Source: Actinomycetota bacterium
GTDB lineage: Bacteria; Actinomycetota; Acidimicrobiia; Acidimicrobiales; Ilumatobacteraceae
Assembly: GCA_016871395.1 (NCBI GenBank)
Contig: VFYV01000016.1
Span: 1-42,562, forward strand
DNA length: 42,562 bases
Reading direction: 5' to 3'
Shown here piece by piece: positions 8,004 through 15,393 of this stretch (the stretch's first letter is position 1; each line of letters begins with the position of its first letter). The translations under genes and the position numbers were made by a program. The notes under the pieces are model-generated. The model was not told the origin of the DNA. It did not search any database and was given only the letters and a program-made list of their open reading frames with translations.

Positions 8004-8933
8004 GTGACCAACGCGCCCGAACCGCCCGCCCGACGCTTCTTGCACATGTGCTACTGCTGCGACGACACCGACGAGGCCGTCGACTTCCTGGTGAACGTGC
8101 TCGACATGCGTGAGGTGATGCGCAATCCGTTGCACCCCTCAGATGGTTCGTTGTTGGGCATCGAAGGCGAGATCGTCAGTGGAGCGGCCTTCGTGTACGA
8201 CAAGCGCGGTCCGCGCACCAGCCCCTCGGTCGAGGTGCAGGAATGGGTGTCGCCCACGGTCATCGGCACCCCCATTCGTGACGCCACACACGTGGGCATG
8301 CAGGCGCTCGGCGTGGCGGTGCCCGACCTGGCCGACACGCTTCGGCGCATGGACGAGACCGGCTGTTCGGTGGTGGGCGAAGGCAGCACCGACTGGACCG
8401 GCCGGTGGGTGACGGTGGCTGACCCCACCGGAACGTTGTTCGACATGCTCGAGGACGCCACCATCCCCGCGGATGAATCGCGCATGCGCCACCTGCGCAT
8501 CACGGTGTCCGATCTCGAGGTCTCCTTGCCGTGGTACCGCGGCCTCGGGTTCGCCGAGGTGGCGCGCCACGACTGGACCACGGGCTCCCTCGTCGGCGTC
8601 GAGCAGATCGATGTCTCGGCGTCGATCGTTCGGATGCGTCTGCCCGACGAACCGTGCGAAGTGGTGCTCACGCAGTGGAACAATCCGCGTTCGCACGGGC
8701 GCCATCCAGAGCAGGCGAACCACGCCGGTTTGTTCCGTGCCGCGGTCGGTGTCGATGACACCGTGCGTTCGTACGAGGAATTCCTCGCCGCTGGTTGGGC
8801 GTTCGAGCGCGAGCCTCGACAGGTCGAACTCTCGGGCACCAAGGTGCCCGACATGTGGATTTGCTTTCTCAACGATCCCGACGGCGTGCCCTTCGAGTTC
8901 GTTCAGCGCCCGCGGTCGGCGTTCCGCCCGTAG
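8004..8933 (+). CDS. two-domain VOC family protein (extradiol-dioxygenase-like fold)
   Basis: A 309-residue protein with four beta-alpha-beta-beta-beta modules, i.e. two VOC domains. Modules begin at FLHMCYCCDD, DATHVGMQALGVAVPDL, MRHLRITVSDLEVSL and NHAGLFRAAVGVDD. The second domain ends with GVPFEFVQRP. The second half therefore holds a complete His-His-Glu set typical of the metal site; the first half has His-His and an acidic FDMLED end. Ring-cleavage dioxygenases and hydroxyphenylpyruvate-dioxygenase-like enzymes share this layout, but the substrate is unknown. The GTG start is chosen for the TACTGT hexamer 8 bases upstream; an in-frame GTG at 7971 is an alternative. It is divergent from the SDR, with a 73-base gap. 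Confidence 0.8.
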   Translation: MTNAPEPPARRFLHMCYCCDDTDEAVDFLVNVLDMREVMRNPLHPSDGSLLGIEGEIVSGAAFVYDKRGPRTSPSVEVQEWVSPTVIGTPIRDATHVGMQALGVAVPDLADTLRRMDETGCSVVGEGSTDWTGRWVTVADPTGTLFDMLEDATIPADESRMRHLRITVSDLEVSLPWYRGLGFAEVARHDWTTGSLVGVEQIDVSASIVRMRLPDEPCEVVLTQWNNPRSHGRHPEQANHAGLFRAAVGVDDTVRSYEEFLAAGWAFEREPRQVELSGTKVPDMWICFLNDPDGVPFEFVQRPRSAFRP

Positions 8934-8940
8934 ACGGACG

Positions 8941-9366
8941 TCATACCGTGCGCGGGAAGAGTGACGCGGCGACTTGACCGTCGAGGTTGACCGACCGCGA
9001 GGCGAACCGCCAGCGACCGTCCACCCGGCGGTACTCGTCGACGTAGCGACCCCAATGGTCGAGGCCGATGTCGGTGAGCACGACGAAGTAGGCGCGACCC
9101 GTGGCGTTGCTCTCGTCGATGAGGTCGATCTGGTGGGTGGCCACGAAGTGGCGCACGTGCGTGAGCCCGGGTGTGGATTCGGAGGTGCCGCTGAAGACCG
9201 CCATGATCGCCTCGATGCCCGTGTGGGTCACACCTTGGATGGTCATCACGGCGTCGGTCAGGAACAGTTCGCGCACGACGGCGAACCGACCGGTGTCGCC
9301 GTTGGCGTTGTACCGGGTCGCCAGGTCGCGAATCGCCTCGCGCGCTGCGACCTCCCACATCTCCAT
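8941..9366 (-). CDS. SnoaL/NTF2-like protein
   Basis: A 141-residue protein with the cone-shaped NTF2/SnoaL-like pattern. An N-terminal helix (AAREAIRDLATRYNANGD) leads into ELFLTDAVMTIQG, and the C-terminal strands read GRYVDEYRRVDGRWRFASRSV. Members are cyclases, isomerases, hydratases or scaffolds; none can be assigned here. The ATG has GGGAGAGG six bases upstream. A longer frame upstream is rejected because this ribosome site fits the ATG at 9366. It converges on the two-domain VOC gene with a 7-base gap. The 227 bases upstream contain no gene but hold a palindrome and a TATGAT hexamer. Confidence 0.75.
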   Translation of the reverse strand: MEMWEVAAREAIRDLATRYNANGDTGRFAVVRELFLTDAVMTIQGVTHTGIEAIMAVFSGTSESTPGLTHVRHFVATHQIDLIDESNATGRAYFVVLTDIGLDHWGRYVDEYRRVDGRWRFASRSVNLDGQVAASLFPRTV

Positions 9367-9441
9367 GGTGAATCCTCTCCCGCCCCGGTCGTCGGCCACG
9401 TGGGCTCGGGACCGCGATCACGACCGGAGGTCTTCCACCCC

Positions 9442-9454
9442 GATCGGTCCGATC
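9442..9454. promoter_or_regulatory. 13-bp perfect palindrome, candidate operator
   Basis: GATCGG-T-CCGATC, a perfect inverted repeat with one central base. It overlaps the end of a minus-strand TATGAT hexamer (9457-9452) that could serve the SnoaL-like gene, whose start is about 76 bases downstream. A repressor bound here would block that promoter. No regulator gene is adjacent. Confidence 0.35.
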
Positions 9455-9593
9455 ATACGGTCTGAGGCGGCGGCAGAATCTTGCCGTCCGGTGTCGGTGC
9501 GTGGTCGGCGAGATGCGCGACGACCCCGACGCGGCTTGGGTTCGCCGAGATCGCCCGTCGTTCTCGTGTCCCTCGCGCCCGAGGTTTTCGCTT

Positions 9594-10481
9594 TCAGAGA
9601 TCTCTCGGGTGGGCCGGGTGGAACGTGGCGGCACAGGTGCTCACCACGCGGCTGCCGTGACCGAGATCGATCAGCGATGCGCGCGCCCCCACCTTGCCGT
9701 CGGCCCCGAGGAACGCCTCGCCCGCGGTTCGGAACGGCCCGGTGGTGCCGCGGTTCACGAACATCACGTACCAATCATCCACCTGGAGTTCTACGCCGGC
9801 GAGGCCGGTGGCCAGTTCGGAAGCACACGCTTCGAGGACGATGTGCTGGGGCCCGATGTGCAATGCGGCGTCGGGCGACGCCAACTCGGCGCTCAGCACG
9901 GGGATCTCCCACACGCCGGCCGACAGTCGCGACGCCCCGAACACCTGGTGCAAAGGAGGCAGGTCCGCCGAGTCCACGACGTCGATGGGGGGATTGTCGA
10001 TCTTCTGGTATCCCTCGGGTTGATCACCGAGCGAGAGACCCACGCCCGTGGAGATGGCGATGATGCGCGACGTGTTCGTGGCATCCACCAGTAGGGCTCG
10101 ACTGAACCCCAGACGACGACCGGTGTGGAGGTTGTCGGGAATGATCATCAACTCTCGCACGTCCGTGGCCGGGTCGAGGATCTGCATGGACGCGATCAGC
10201 GGGTTCGGTACAACCAGGTCATCGTTGAAGCCCCCGCACTCGGGCGACGCCACGCACAACGGAGCCGCCATGATTCCGCCGCTGGCGTTGCGCATGTCGT
10301 GGCGCAGCGTCATGAAGTCACCCTCCACGCCGGAGTCCAGTGACGACCAACGACGTCCGAGGTATCGGTACGTCAACAGCGAGGTCCATTTCTCGGCGAA
10401 AGTCTCCCAGTACCTGTCGGGATCGGTGTCGCGGATGTCGATGGGCTTGTCGTTCATGGAGACGTTCTCGCTCTCGGTCAC
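9594..10481 (-). CDS. double hot-dog fold protein, probable acyl-CoA thioesterase/hydratase family
   Basis: A 295-residue protein whose two halves each look like a hot-dog domain. The first ends in SRALLVDATNTSRIIAISTG and the second in GARASLIDLGHGSRVVSTCA, both the long-helix-then-strands ends common in PaaI-like thioesterases. The first half also contains GGIMAAPLCV and the second a DDWYVMFVNRGTTG segment. Likely role: cleaving or binding an acyl-CoA. The GTG start overlaps the LLM gene stop by four bases (GTGA), so the two are translationally coupled. A sensible model is a coenzyme-A-linked catabolic step next to an F420- or flavin-dependent oxidation. Catalytic residues cannot be pinned down by eye. 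Confidence 0.65.
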   Translation of the reverse strand: MTESENVSMNDKPIDIRDTDPDRYWETFAEKWTSLLTYRYLGRRWSSLDSGVEGDFMTLRHDMRNASGGIMAAPLCVASPECGGFNDDLVVPNPLIASMQILDPATDVRELMIIPDNLHTGRRLGFSRALLVDATNTSRIIAISTGVGLSLGDQPEGYQKIDNPPIDVVDSADLPPLHQVFGASRLSAGVWEIPVLSAELASPDAALHIGPQHIVLEACASELATGLAGVELQVDDWYVMFVNRGTTGPFRTAGEAFLGADGKVGARASLIDLGHGSRVVSTCAATFHPAHPRDL

Positions 10482-11335
10482 GATGCCAGACGATCGATCA
10501 TCGCCGCGTACTTGTCGATGAAGGCGGGCACACCGCTCGGATCCTCCCAGCCGTCGCGACCGGAGCCCACGATGACCCGTTCGATGCCCAGATCGCGGTA
10601 GTGCGACAACGTGTCCAATGTGGGGTCACCAAAGGCGACCATCGAGATCGGCACGTCGTCGCGACCGGCTTCGGCCGCCACCTGACGAAACTTGCCGACT
10701 CGCTTGCCCACGTCCCCCAGGGTCACGTCCAGCGGCATCCACCCGTCGGCCCAGGCCACCGCGTGTTGGGTACCCAACTTGCCACCCGTCCCACACCAGA
10801 TCGGCGGATGGGGCGTCTGGACGGGCTTGGGGCGACTCCAGACCTTGTCGAAGTCGTACCACTCCCCGTGATGCTCGGATTCGTCGTCCATCCAAAGAGA
10901 GCGCAGCGCGGCCACGCAATCGGCGAGGGCGCGATAACGCTTCGACCACGCCACGTCGTGGTGGTTCGCCAATTCCTCGCGGTTCCAGCCGACCCCCACG
11001 CCGAACTGCACCCGACCTCGACTCAATACGTCGAGGGTGGCGACTTGTTTGGCGAGCACGAACACATCGTGTTCGAGGGGTAGGGCCACTCCCAGTCCGA
11101 GCAGGAGTGACGATGCGTGATCGCCGATCTGCATGAGGCTGAGGAAGGGATCCATCATGGTCGTGTACTGCCAGGGCATCTCGCCGCCGGTGGGGTACGG
11201 CGTCTCGCGTGACACGGGGATGTGGCTGTGCTCACCGATCCAGATGGAGTCGAACCCGGCCGACTCGAGGAGCGGACCCAGAATCGGTGGAGCGATGTCC
11301 GCCGGCGTGTTCATGGTGGTGTAGCCGAGCTTCAT
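10478..11335 (-). CDS. LLM-class F420/flavin-dependent oxidoreductase
   Basis: A 285-residue TIM-barrel enzyme of the luciferase-like monooxygenase family, F420-dependent in many actinobacteria. Recognisable blocks are GFDSIWIGEH near the N-terminus, the central SRGRVQFGVGVGWNREEL (family G-x-G-W-x-x-E signature), and RPKPVQTPHPPIWCGTGG. The substrate is unknown. The ATG follows AGGGAGGG, and a minus-strand TACGGT hexamer lies 9 bases upstream inside a palindrome. The gene is coupled by GTGA overlap to the hot-dog gene and divergent from the AcuI-type gene across 57 bases. Confidence 0.85.
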   Translation of the reverse strand: MKLGYTTMNTPADIAPPILGPLLESAGFDSIWIGEHSHIPVSRETPYPTGGEMPWQYTTMMDPFLSLMQIGDHASSLLLGLGVALPLEHDVFVLAKQVATLDVLSRGRVQFGVGVGWNREELANHHDVAWSKRYRALADCVAALRSLWMDDESEHHGEWYDFDKVWSRPKPVQTPHPPIWCGTGGKLGTQHAVAWADGWMPLDVTLGDVGKRVGKFRQVAAEAGRDDVPISMVAFGDPTLDTLSHYRDLGIERVIVGSGRDGWEDPSGVPAFIDKYAAMIDRLAS

Positions 11336-11343
11336 GCCCTCCC

Positions 11344-11356
11344 TACCGTAACGGTA
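11344..11356. promoter_or_regulatory. 13-bp palindrome in divergent promoter region
   Basis: TACCGT-A-ACGGTA, a perfect inverted repeat in the 57-base gap between the LLM gene and the AcuI-type gene. Its left arm plus the next base, read on the minus strand, is a TACGGT -10 hexamer for the LLM gene. It is 25 bases from the TAGGTT of the other gene, so one bound regulator could control both. Confidence 0.4.
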
Positions 11357-11380
11357 CGAGCCGACGTCTGAAGCCTCGGG

Positions 11381-11386
11381 TAGGTT
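11381..11386 (+). promoter_or_regulatory. -10 hexamer TAGGTT, acuI-like gene
   Basis: TAGGTT with a 6-base gap to the ATG at 11393, a leaderless arrangement. Confidence 0.6.
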
Positions 11387-11392
11387 TCGGAC

Positions 11393-12394
11393 ATGTCGTT
11401 CGGTCGCTTTCCCGCGTTCATGTTCACCAACGACCCCGAACAGCCGCGACGCGAGGTCGTAGAGATCGACCTCGATGTGCTGTCACCGGACGGGGTGTTG
11501 ATCGAGGTGGAGTGGTCGAGCGTCAACTACAAGGACGGTCTCGCCACCTCGCCCTCGGGCAAGGTGGCGCGCATCTCACCGCTCATCCCCGGTGTCGACT
11601 TGGCCGGGACCGTGGTCGATCCGGGAGGCTCACGATTTTTGGTCGGCCAGAAGGTGATCGCGCACGCCTACGACATCGGCACCGCCCATCATGGTGGCTA
11701 CGCCCGTTACGCGCGGGTACCGTCCGACTGGGTGCTCGACTTGCCCGACGGCTTGACCACCCGTGACGCCATGGTCATCGGCACCGGCGGTTTCACCTCC
11801 GCCGAGTCGGTGATGGCCCTGCTGGATCGGGGACTGCGCCCCGCCGACGGACCGGTTCTCGTCACCGGGGCCACCGGCGGAGTGGGAAGTATGGCGGTCT
11901 CGATGCTGTCCGCGCTCGGCTTCGAGGTCGTGGCGTCGAGTGGCAAGAGGGAGGCCGAGCCCTATCTGATGTCGTTGGGGGCGACCCGCGTGATCGATCG
12001 GTCCGACCTCTCCACCGAGGATCCCAAGCCACTGGGGGCGATGACATTTGCCGGGGCGGTGGACTGCGTCGGTGGCGTCACCTTGGCGAACGTACTGAAA
12101 CGGCTCCGGTACGGCGGTTCGGTGGCGGCCAGCGGTCTCACGGGGGGTGCCGGTCTGACGACCACGGTGATGCCCTTCATCTTGCGAGGGGTGGCTCTCT
12201 TGGGCATCGACTCCGTGCAGTTGCCGATGCCCCAGCGTGTGGAAGTGTGGCGACGTTTGGCTGACGACCTGCGACCAGCAGGAATCGACCGCATCGGTCA
12301 GGAAATCGACCTGAACGATCTCGACCCGGTGTTGACATCCATCCTGAGAGGCGAGGTGACCGGGCGTTACGTCGTCCGGCCCACGGTCGGTTGA
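11393..12394 (+). CDS. acuI: AcuI/YhdH-type acrylyl-CoA reductase (zinc-free MDR)
   Basis: A 333-residue medium-chain dehydrogenase/reductase of the YhdH/YhfP/AcuI group, which reduces acrylyl-CoA or similar enoyl-CoA and quinone-like substrates with NADPH. Family hallmarks are SSVNYKDGLA (42-51), PGVDLAGTV (66-74) and the nucleotide-binding VTGATGGVGSMA (157-168). There are no catalytic zinc Cys/His ligands, as expected. The length is usual for the group. In marine bacteria AcuI detoxifies acryloyl-CoA from DMSP or 3-hydroxypropionate, but no DMSP lyase or demethylase is in the window, so the substrate is inferred from family only. It is monocistronic, with a leaderless-type promoter. Confidence 0.85.
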   Translation: MSFGRFPAFMFTNDPEQPRREVVEIDLDVLSPDGVLIEVEWSSVNYKDGLATSPSGKVARISPLIPGVDLAGTVVDPGGSRFLVGQKVIAHAYDIGTAHHGGYARYARVPSDWVLDLPDGLTTRDAMVIGTGGFTSAESVMALLDRGLRPADGPVLVTGATGGVGSMAVSMLSALGFEVVASSGKREAEPYLMSLGATRVIDRSDLSTEDPKPLGAMTFAGAVDCVGGVTLANVLKRLRYGGSVAASGLTGGAGLTTTVMPFILRGVALLGIDSVQLPMPQRVEVWRRLADDLRPAGIDRIGQEIDLNDLDPVLTSILRGEVTGRYVVRPTVG

Positions 12395-12446
12395 GGTTCC
12401 ACCACGTCTTGGACGCCGGGGTGATGGAAGTGGCGGTGGCGCGCAT

Positions 12447-12452
12447 TACGCT
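12447..12452 (+). promoter_or_regulatory. -10 hexamer TACGCT upstream of phoH leader ORF
   Basis: TACGCT stands 6 bases before the GTG of the 15-codon leader ORF at 12459, not before phoH itself, so the operon transcript probably begins at the leader start codon. Confidence 0.5.
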
Positions 12453-12458
12453 GTGGGC

Positions 12459-12506
12459 GTGCCGATGAGACACCGGTCCCGCACCGCGCTTCGTGCCTCC
12501 GAATGA
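12459..12506 (+). CDS. predicted 15-residue leader peptide coupled to phoH
   Basis: GTG at 12459 opens a 15-codon frame (VPMRHRSRTALRASE) that ends in TGA at 12504-12506. That stop overlaps the phoH ATG (12503) in an ATGA quartet. The GTG has the same TANNNT-6-RTG setting as many certain genes here. The phoH frame has no other usable start, so phoH translation may depend on ribosomes finishing this leaderless peptide. The peptide is basic, with four Arg. This is inference; no protein evidence is available from sequence. Confidence 0.45.
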   Translation: MPMRHRSRTALRASE

Positions 12507-13471
12507 CGCCTCCATCTTCGACATCCACCCTGGTGATCCCGGGCACCCACCTGATGGCGAACCTTCTGGGCGCCCGTGACGGGCATTTACGCCTCATCGA
12601 GTCGGCGTTCGTCGGAACGGACATCTCCGCGCGAGGCAACGAGTTGGCCATCGAGGGACCTGACTCGGCCATGGTGGCGCGACTGTTCGAAGAACTGGTG
12701 GTGCTGCTGCAACGTGGCGAGAACGTCGACGAATCGGTCATCGAGCGCAGCATCGCCATGGTGCGACAGGACGCCAGTCCCATTTCGGTCCTGACCGACG
12801 AAATCTTGCGGGGAGCCAAAGGTCGCTCGATCAAGCCCAAGACCGCGGGACAGAAGCGGTACATCGACACGATTCGTCGCAACGTGATCACCTTCGGAAT
12901 CGGACCGGCCGGTACCGGCAAGAGTTGGTTGGCCGTGGCCATGGCGGTTCAGGCCCTGCAGACCCGGCAGGTGCAGCGCATCATCCTCACCCGTCCGGCT
13001 GTGGAAGCGGGGGAGCGTCTCGGATTCCTGCCCGGCGATCTGATGGCCAAGATCGATCCCTACCTACGTCCGCTCTACGACGCCATGTACGACATGGTCG
13101 ACATCGAGGGCGTACAGAGGATGAACGAAAAGCAGCTTCTCGAGGTCGCCCCGTTGGCGTTCATGCGGGGACGAACCCTCAACAATAGTTTCATCATCCT
13201 CGACGAGGCTCAGAACACGACCCCCGAACAGATGAAGATGTTCCTCACGCGTATCGGTTTCGGCTCCAAGGTGGTCGTCACCGGCGACGCGACACAGGTG
13301 GACGTCCCCGATGGTCGCAGTGGTCTGTCCGGACTCGAACGCATCTTGACGGGAGTCGAAGGACTGGAGTTCGTGCACCTCGACACCGGAGACGTCGTAC
13401 GACATCGAATCGTGGCTGACATCGTGGCCGCGTACAAAAAGCGTACGACTCGGACGGAACGCGATGGTTGA
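12503..13471 (+). CDS. phoH: PhoH-like P-loop ATPase (YbeZ type)
   Basis: A 322-residue cytoplasmic ATPase related to E. coli YbeZ, thought to act with the endoribonuclease YbeY in RNA or ribosome metabolism. An N-terminal small alpha/beta region (about 1-70) precedes the ATPase core with Walker A GPAGTGKS (134-141) and Walker B IILDEAQ (231-237). ILTRPAVEAGERLGFLPGD (161-179) is a conserved PhoH block. It is the first protein-sized gene of an overlapping operon: its stop overlaps ybeY by 8 bases, and ybeY overlaps the CNNM/CorC gene by 4. The start is the only one in frame and overlaps the leader ORF stop. The classical phoH-ybeY-corC order is intact; era lies 14 kb away. Confidence 0.95.
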   Translation: MTPPSSTSTLVIPGTHLMANLLGARDGHLRLIESAFVGTDISARGNELAIEGPDSAMVARLFEELVVLLQRGENVDESVIERSIAMVRQDASPISVLTDEILRGAKGRSIKPKTAGQKRYIDTIRRNVITFGIGPAGTGKSWLAVAMAVQALQTRQVQRIILTRPAVEAGERLGFLPGDLMAKIDPYLRPLYDAMYDMVDIEGVQRMNEKQLLEVAPLAFMRGRTLNNSFIILDEAQNTTPEQMKMFLTRIGFGSKVVVTGDATQVDVPDGRSGLSGLERILTGVEGLEFVHLDTGDVVRHRIVADIVAAYKKRTTRTERDG

Positions 13472-14066
13472 GGGTCCCCCACGATTCCGGCGCAAAACCA
13501 AGGTCGGTGGAGACACCGTCGCCGAGGTGTTCTGCGCCGACGAGCAATCGATCGTCCCGGTGGACGTCGAGCGTTGGCAGACGCTGGCCGGCAGTGCGTT
13601 GGCCATGGAGGGCGTGCGTGGAGGCACTGAACTATCGGTGTTCTTCATCGAGAAATCCGACATGGTCGACCTGAACCTCGAGCACATGGGTGAAGTGGGG
13701 CCAACCGACGTGTTGTCGTTCCCCATCGACGGTGGTGAGGTGCTGGAGGTCGTGAGCGGCCCGAGCGGGGGATCCCGGGGGCCCGATCGGTCGCCCCCGG
13801 ATCGCGGTGACATGCCACTGTTGCTCGGCGACATCGTCATTTGTCCCGAGGTGGCCGTTGCGCAGGCGTCCACGCACGCTGGAACGGTCGACGACGAGTT
13901 CGCTCTACTGGTCGTTCACGGCGTTCTCCACATCCTGGGCTGGGACCACGACACGGTCGAAAAGACCGCCGCCATGCAAGAGCGTGAGCGCGAGATCCTG
14001 ATCGCGCACCACTGGAACGGTGTCGTTCCGGCGACCTTCGGTCAGAGCATTTCGGAGGGAACATGA
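13464..14066 (+). CDS. ybeY: endoribonuclease YbeY
   Basis: A 200-residue single-strand-specific metallo-endoribonuclease that acts in 16S rRNA 3'-end maturation and ribosome quality control. The zinc motif HGVLHILGWDH gives ligands His152, His156 and His162. TDVLSFP (81-87) and LGDIVIC (121-127) are the other family blocks. Between them lies an unusually long Gly/Pro/Ser/Asp-rich insert (about 90-118), probably a surface loop, and it makes the protein longer than the usual 150-180 residues. The ATG lies inside the end of phoH (8-base overlap), and the stop overlaps the next start as ATGA, so the three genes are translationally coupled. Confidence 0.95.
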   Translation: MVEGPPRFRRKTKVGGDTVAEVFCADEQSIVPVDVERWQTLAGSALAMEGVRGGTELSVFFIEKSDMVDLNLEHMGEVGPTDVLSFPIDGGEVLEVVSGPSGGSRGPDRSPPDRGDMPLLLGDIVICPEVAVAQASTHAGTVDDEFALLVVHGVLHILGWDHDTVEKTAAMQEREREILIAHHWNGVVPATFGQSISEGT

Positions 14067-15358
14067 CCGCACTCGTCGCCGCATTCACGGGAACCGACTG
14101 GATCTTGTTGGCGGTCATCCTCGTGCTCTTGATCGTGCTGATCTTCCTCTCGCTGGCCGAGATGGGTCTGTCGCGCATGAGCAAGCCCAAGGCCGCGGCC
14201 CTGGCCGAGGGTGGTGTACGTCAGGGTCGGGCCCTGCAGGATCTGGTGGGCGAACCAGAAAAATGGGTGAACCCCTTGTTGTTGTCGGTCAACGTGTGTC
14301 AGACCGTGCAAGCGACGTTGACCGGTGTGATCGCCGCCCGGGCCTTCGGTGCCGTCGGGGTGGCCATCGGGGTGCTCCTGAACGTGGTCGTGTTCTTCGT
14401 GCTGGCCGAGGCCGTGCCCAAGACCTACGCCGTCCTGTATCCGGAGCGAGCGGCGTTGAGCACCGCGCGAGGGGTGCGCCTTTTGGTGTCGACCCCACCC
14501 TTGCGAATGTTGTCGGGTTGGTTGATCCGTCTCACCAACTTGATCGTGAGGGGAAAGGGTCTCGAGCAAGGTCCATTCGTCAGCGAGCAGGAATTGTTGG
14601 GCATCGTCGAAGCTGCGATGAACGACGAGGTGATCGAGGAGGAGGAGCGCGATCTGATCGAGTCGATCATCGAGTTCGGCGACACCGTGGCTCGTGAGGT
14701 GATGGTGCCGTTCCCCGACGTCGTCACGATCGCCGACCACTTCACCGTGCGCGAGGCGATGGACGTGGCGATCGAACACGGTTACTCCCGCCTGCCGGTG
14801 TTGAATTCCGACGATGACGTGCGAGGTGTCACGTTCATCAAGGACCTCGTACGCGCCGAGCGATCGGGACACGGCGCCCAACAGGTGACGATGCACATGC
14901 GTACCGCCGAGGTGATCCCCGAGAACAAGCCGGTGAGTCAACTGATGCGCGAGATGCAAGCGCGCAAATTCCACCTGGCCGTGGTGGCCGACGAGTACGG
15001 CACCATCGAGGGAATCGTCACGCTCGAGGATTGCCTCGAGGAGTTGGTCGGGGAGATCGTCGACGAATACGACAAGGATCACAAATCGATAGAAAAGCAC
15101 GATGACGGCCAGTACCTCGTGGACGGAACGACCAACGTGTCCGAGGTGAACGAGGAATTGGACACCGACATCCCCGACGACGAGTGGGAGAGCATCGGTG
15201 GTTTCGTGTTCAACACCTTGGGTCACGTACCGGTCGTCGGTGAGCACATCGACTTCGACGGCTGGCGATTCACGGTGGCCGAACTGCAGGGCCGTCGTAT
15301 CAGGTCGATCCGGGTGCAGGTCGTGGCGCGTTCGGGAGACGACGAATCCGACGACTGA
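14063..15358 (+). CDS. CNNM/CorC (HlyC/CorC) family CBS-domain membrane protein
   Basis: A 431-residue integral membrane protein of the CNNM/CorC family, linked to magnesium or cobalt efflux. The N-terminal DUF21 membrane domain (about 1-165) has hydrophobic segments near 10-32, 85-110 and 115-140 and the polar LAEMGLSR motif. Two CBS domains follow (about 200-320), including AREVMVPFPDVVTI and YSRLPVLN, which bind adenine nucleotides in the family. The C-terminal CorC_HlyC domain (about 340-425) contains VDGTTNVSEVNEELD. The ATGA overlap with ybeY places it in the phoH operon, as in many bacteria. Confidence 0.93.
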   Translation: MTALVAAFTGTDWILLAVILVLLIVLIFLSLAEMGLSRMSKPKAAALAEGGVRQGRALQDLVGEPEKWVNPLLLSVNVCQTVQATLTGVIAARAFGAVGVAIGVLLNVVVFFVLAEAVPKTYAVLYPERAALSTARGVRLLVSTPPLRMLSGWLIRLTNLIVRGKGLEQGPFVSEQELLGIVEAAMNDEVIEEEERDLIESIIEFGDTVAREVMVPFPDVVTIADHFTVREAMDVAIEHGYSRLPVLNSDDDVRGVTFIKDLVRAERSGHGAQQVTMHMRTAEVIPENKPVSQLMREMQARKFHLAVVADEYGTIEGIVTLEDCLEELVGEIVDEYDKDHKSIEKHDDGQYLVDGTTNVSEVNEELDTDIPDDEWESIGGFVFNTLGHVPVVGEHIDFDGWRFTVAELQGRRIRSIRVQVVARSGDDESDD

Positions 15359-15380
15359 ACCGGCGAGGACCTCGTCCCAC

Positions 15381-15386
15381 TAACTT
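15381..15386 (+). promoter_or_regulatory. -10 hexamer TAACTT, SDR gene
   Basis: TAACTT, 7 bases before the ATG at 15394; leaderless arrangement. Confidence 0.55.
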
Positions 15387-15393
15387 TGGTGAC

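Noticed and set aside
14042-15247. Long minus-strand frame (401 codons) opposite the CNNM/CorC gene
   Set aside because: The His/Gln/Leu-rich translation has no motif, and the opposite strand has a well-supported membrane protein in an overlapping operon.
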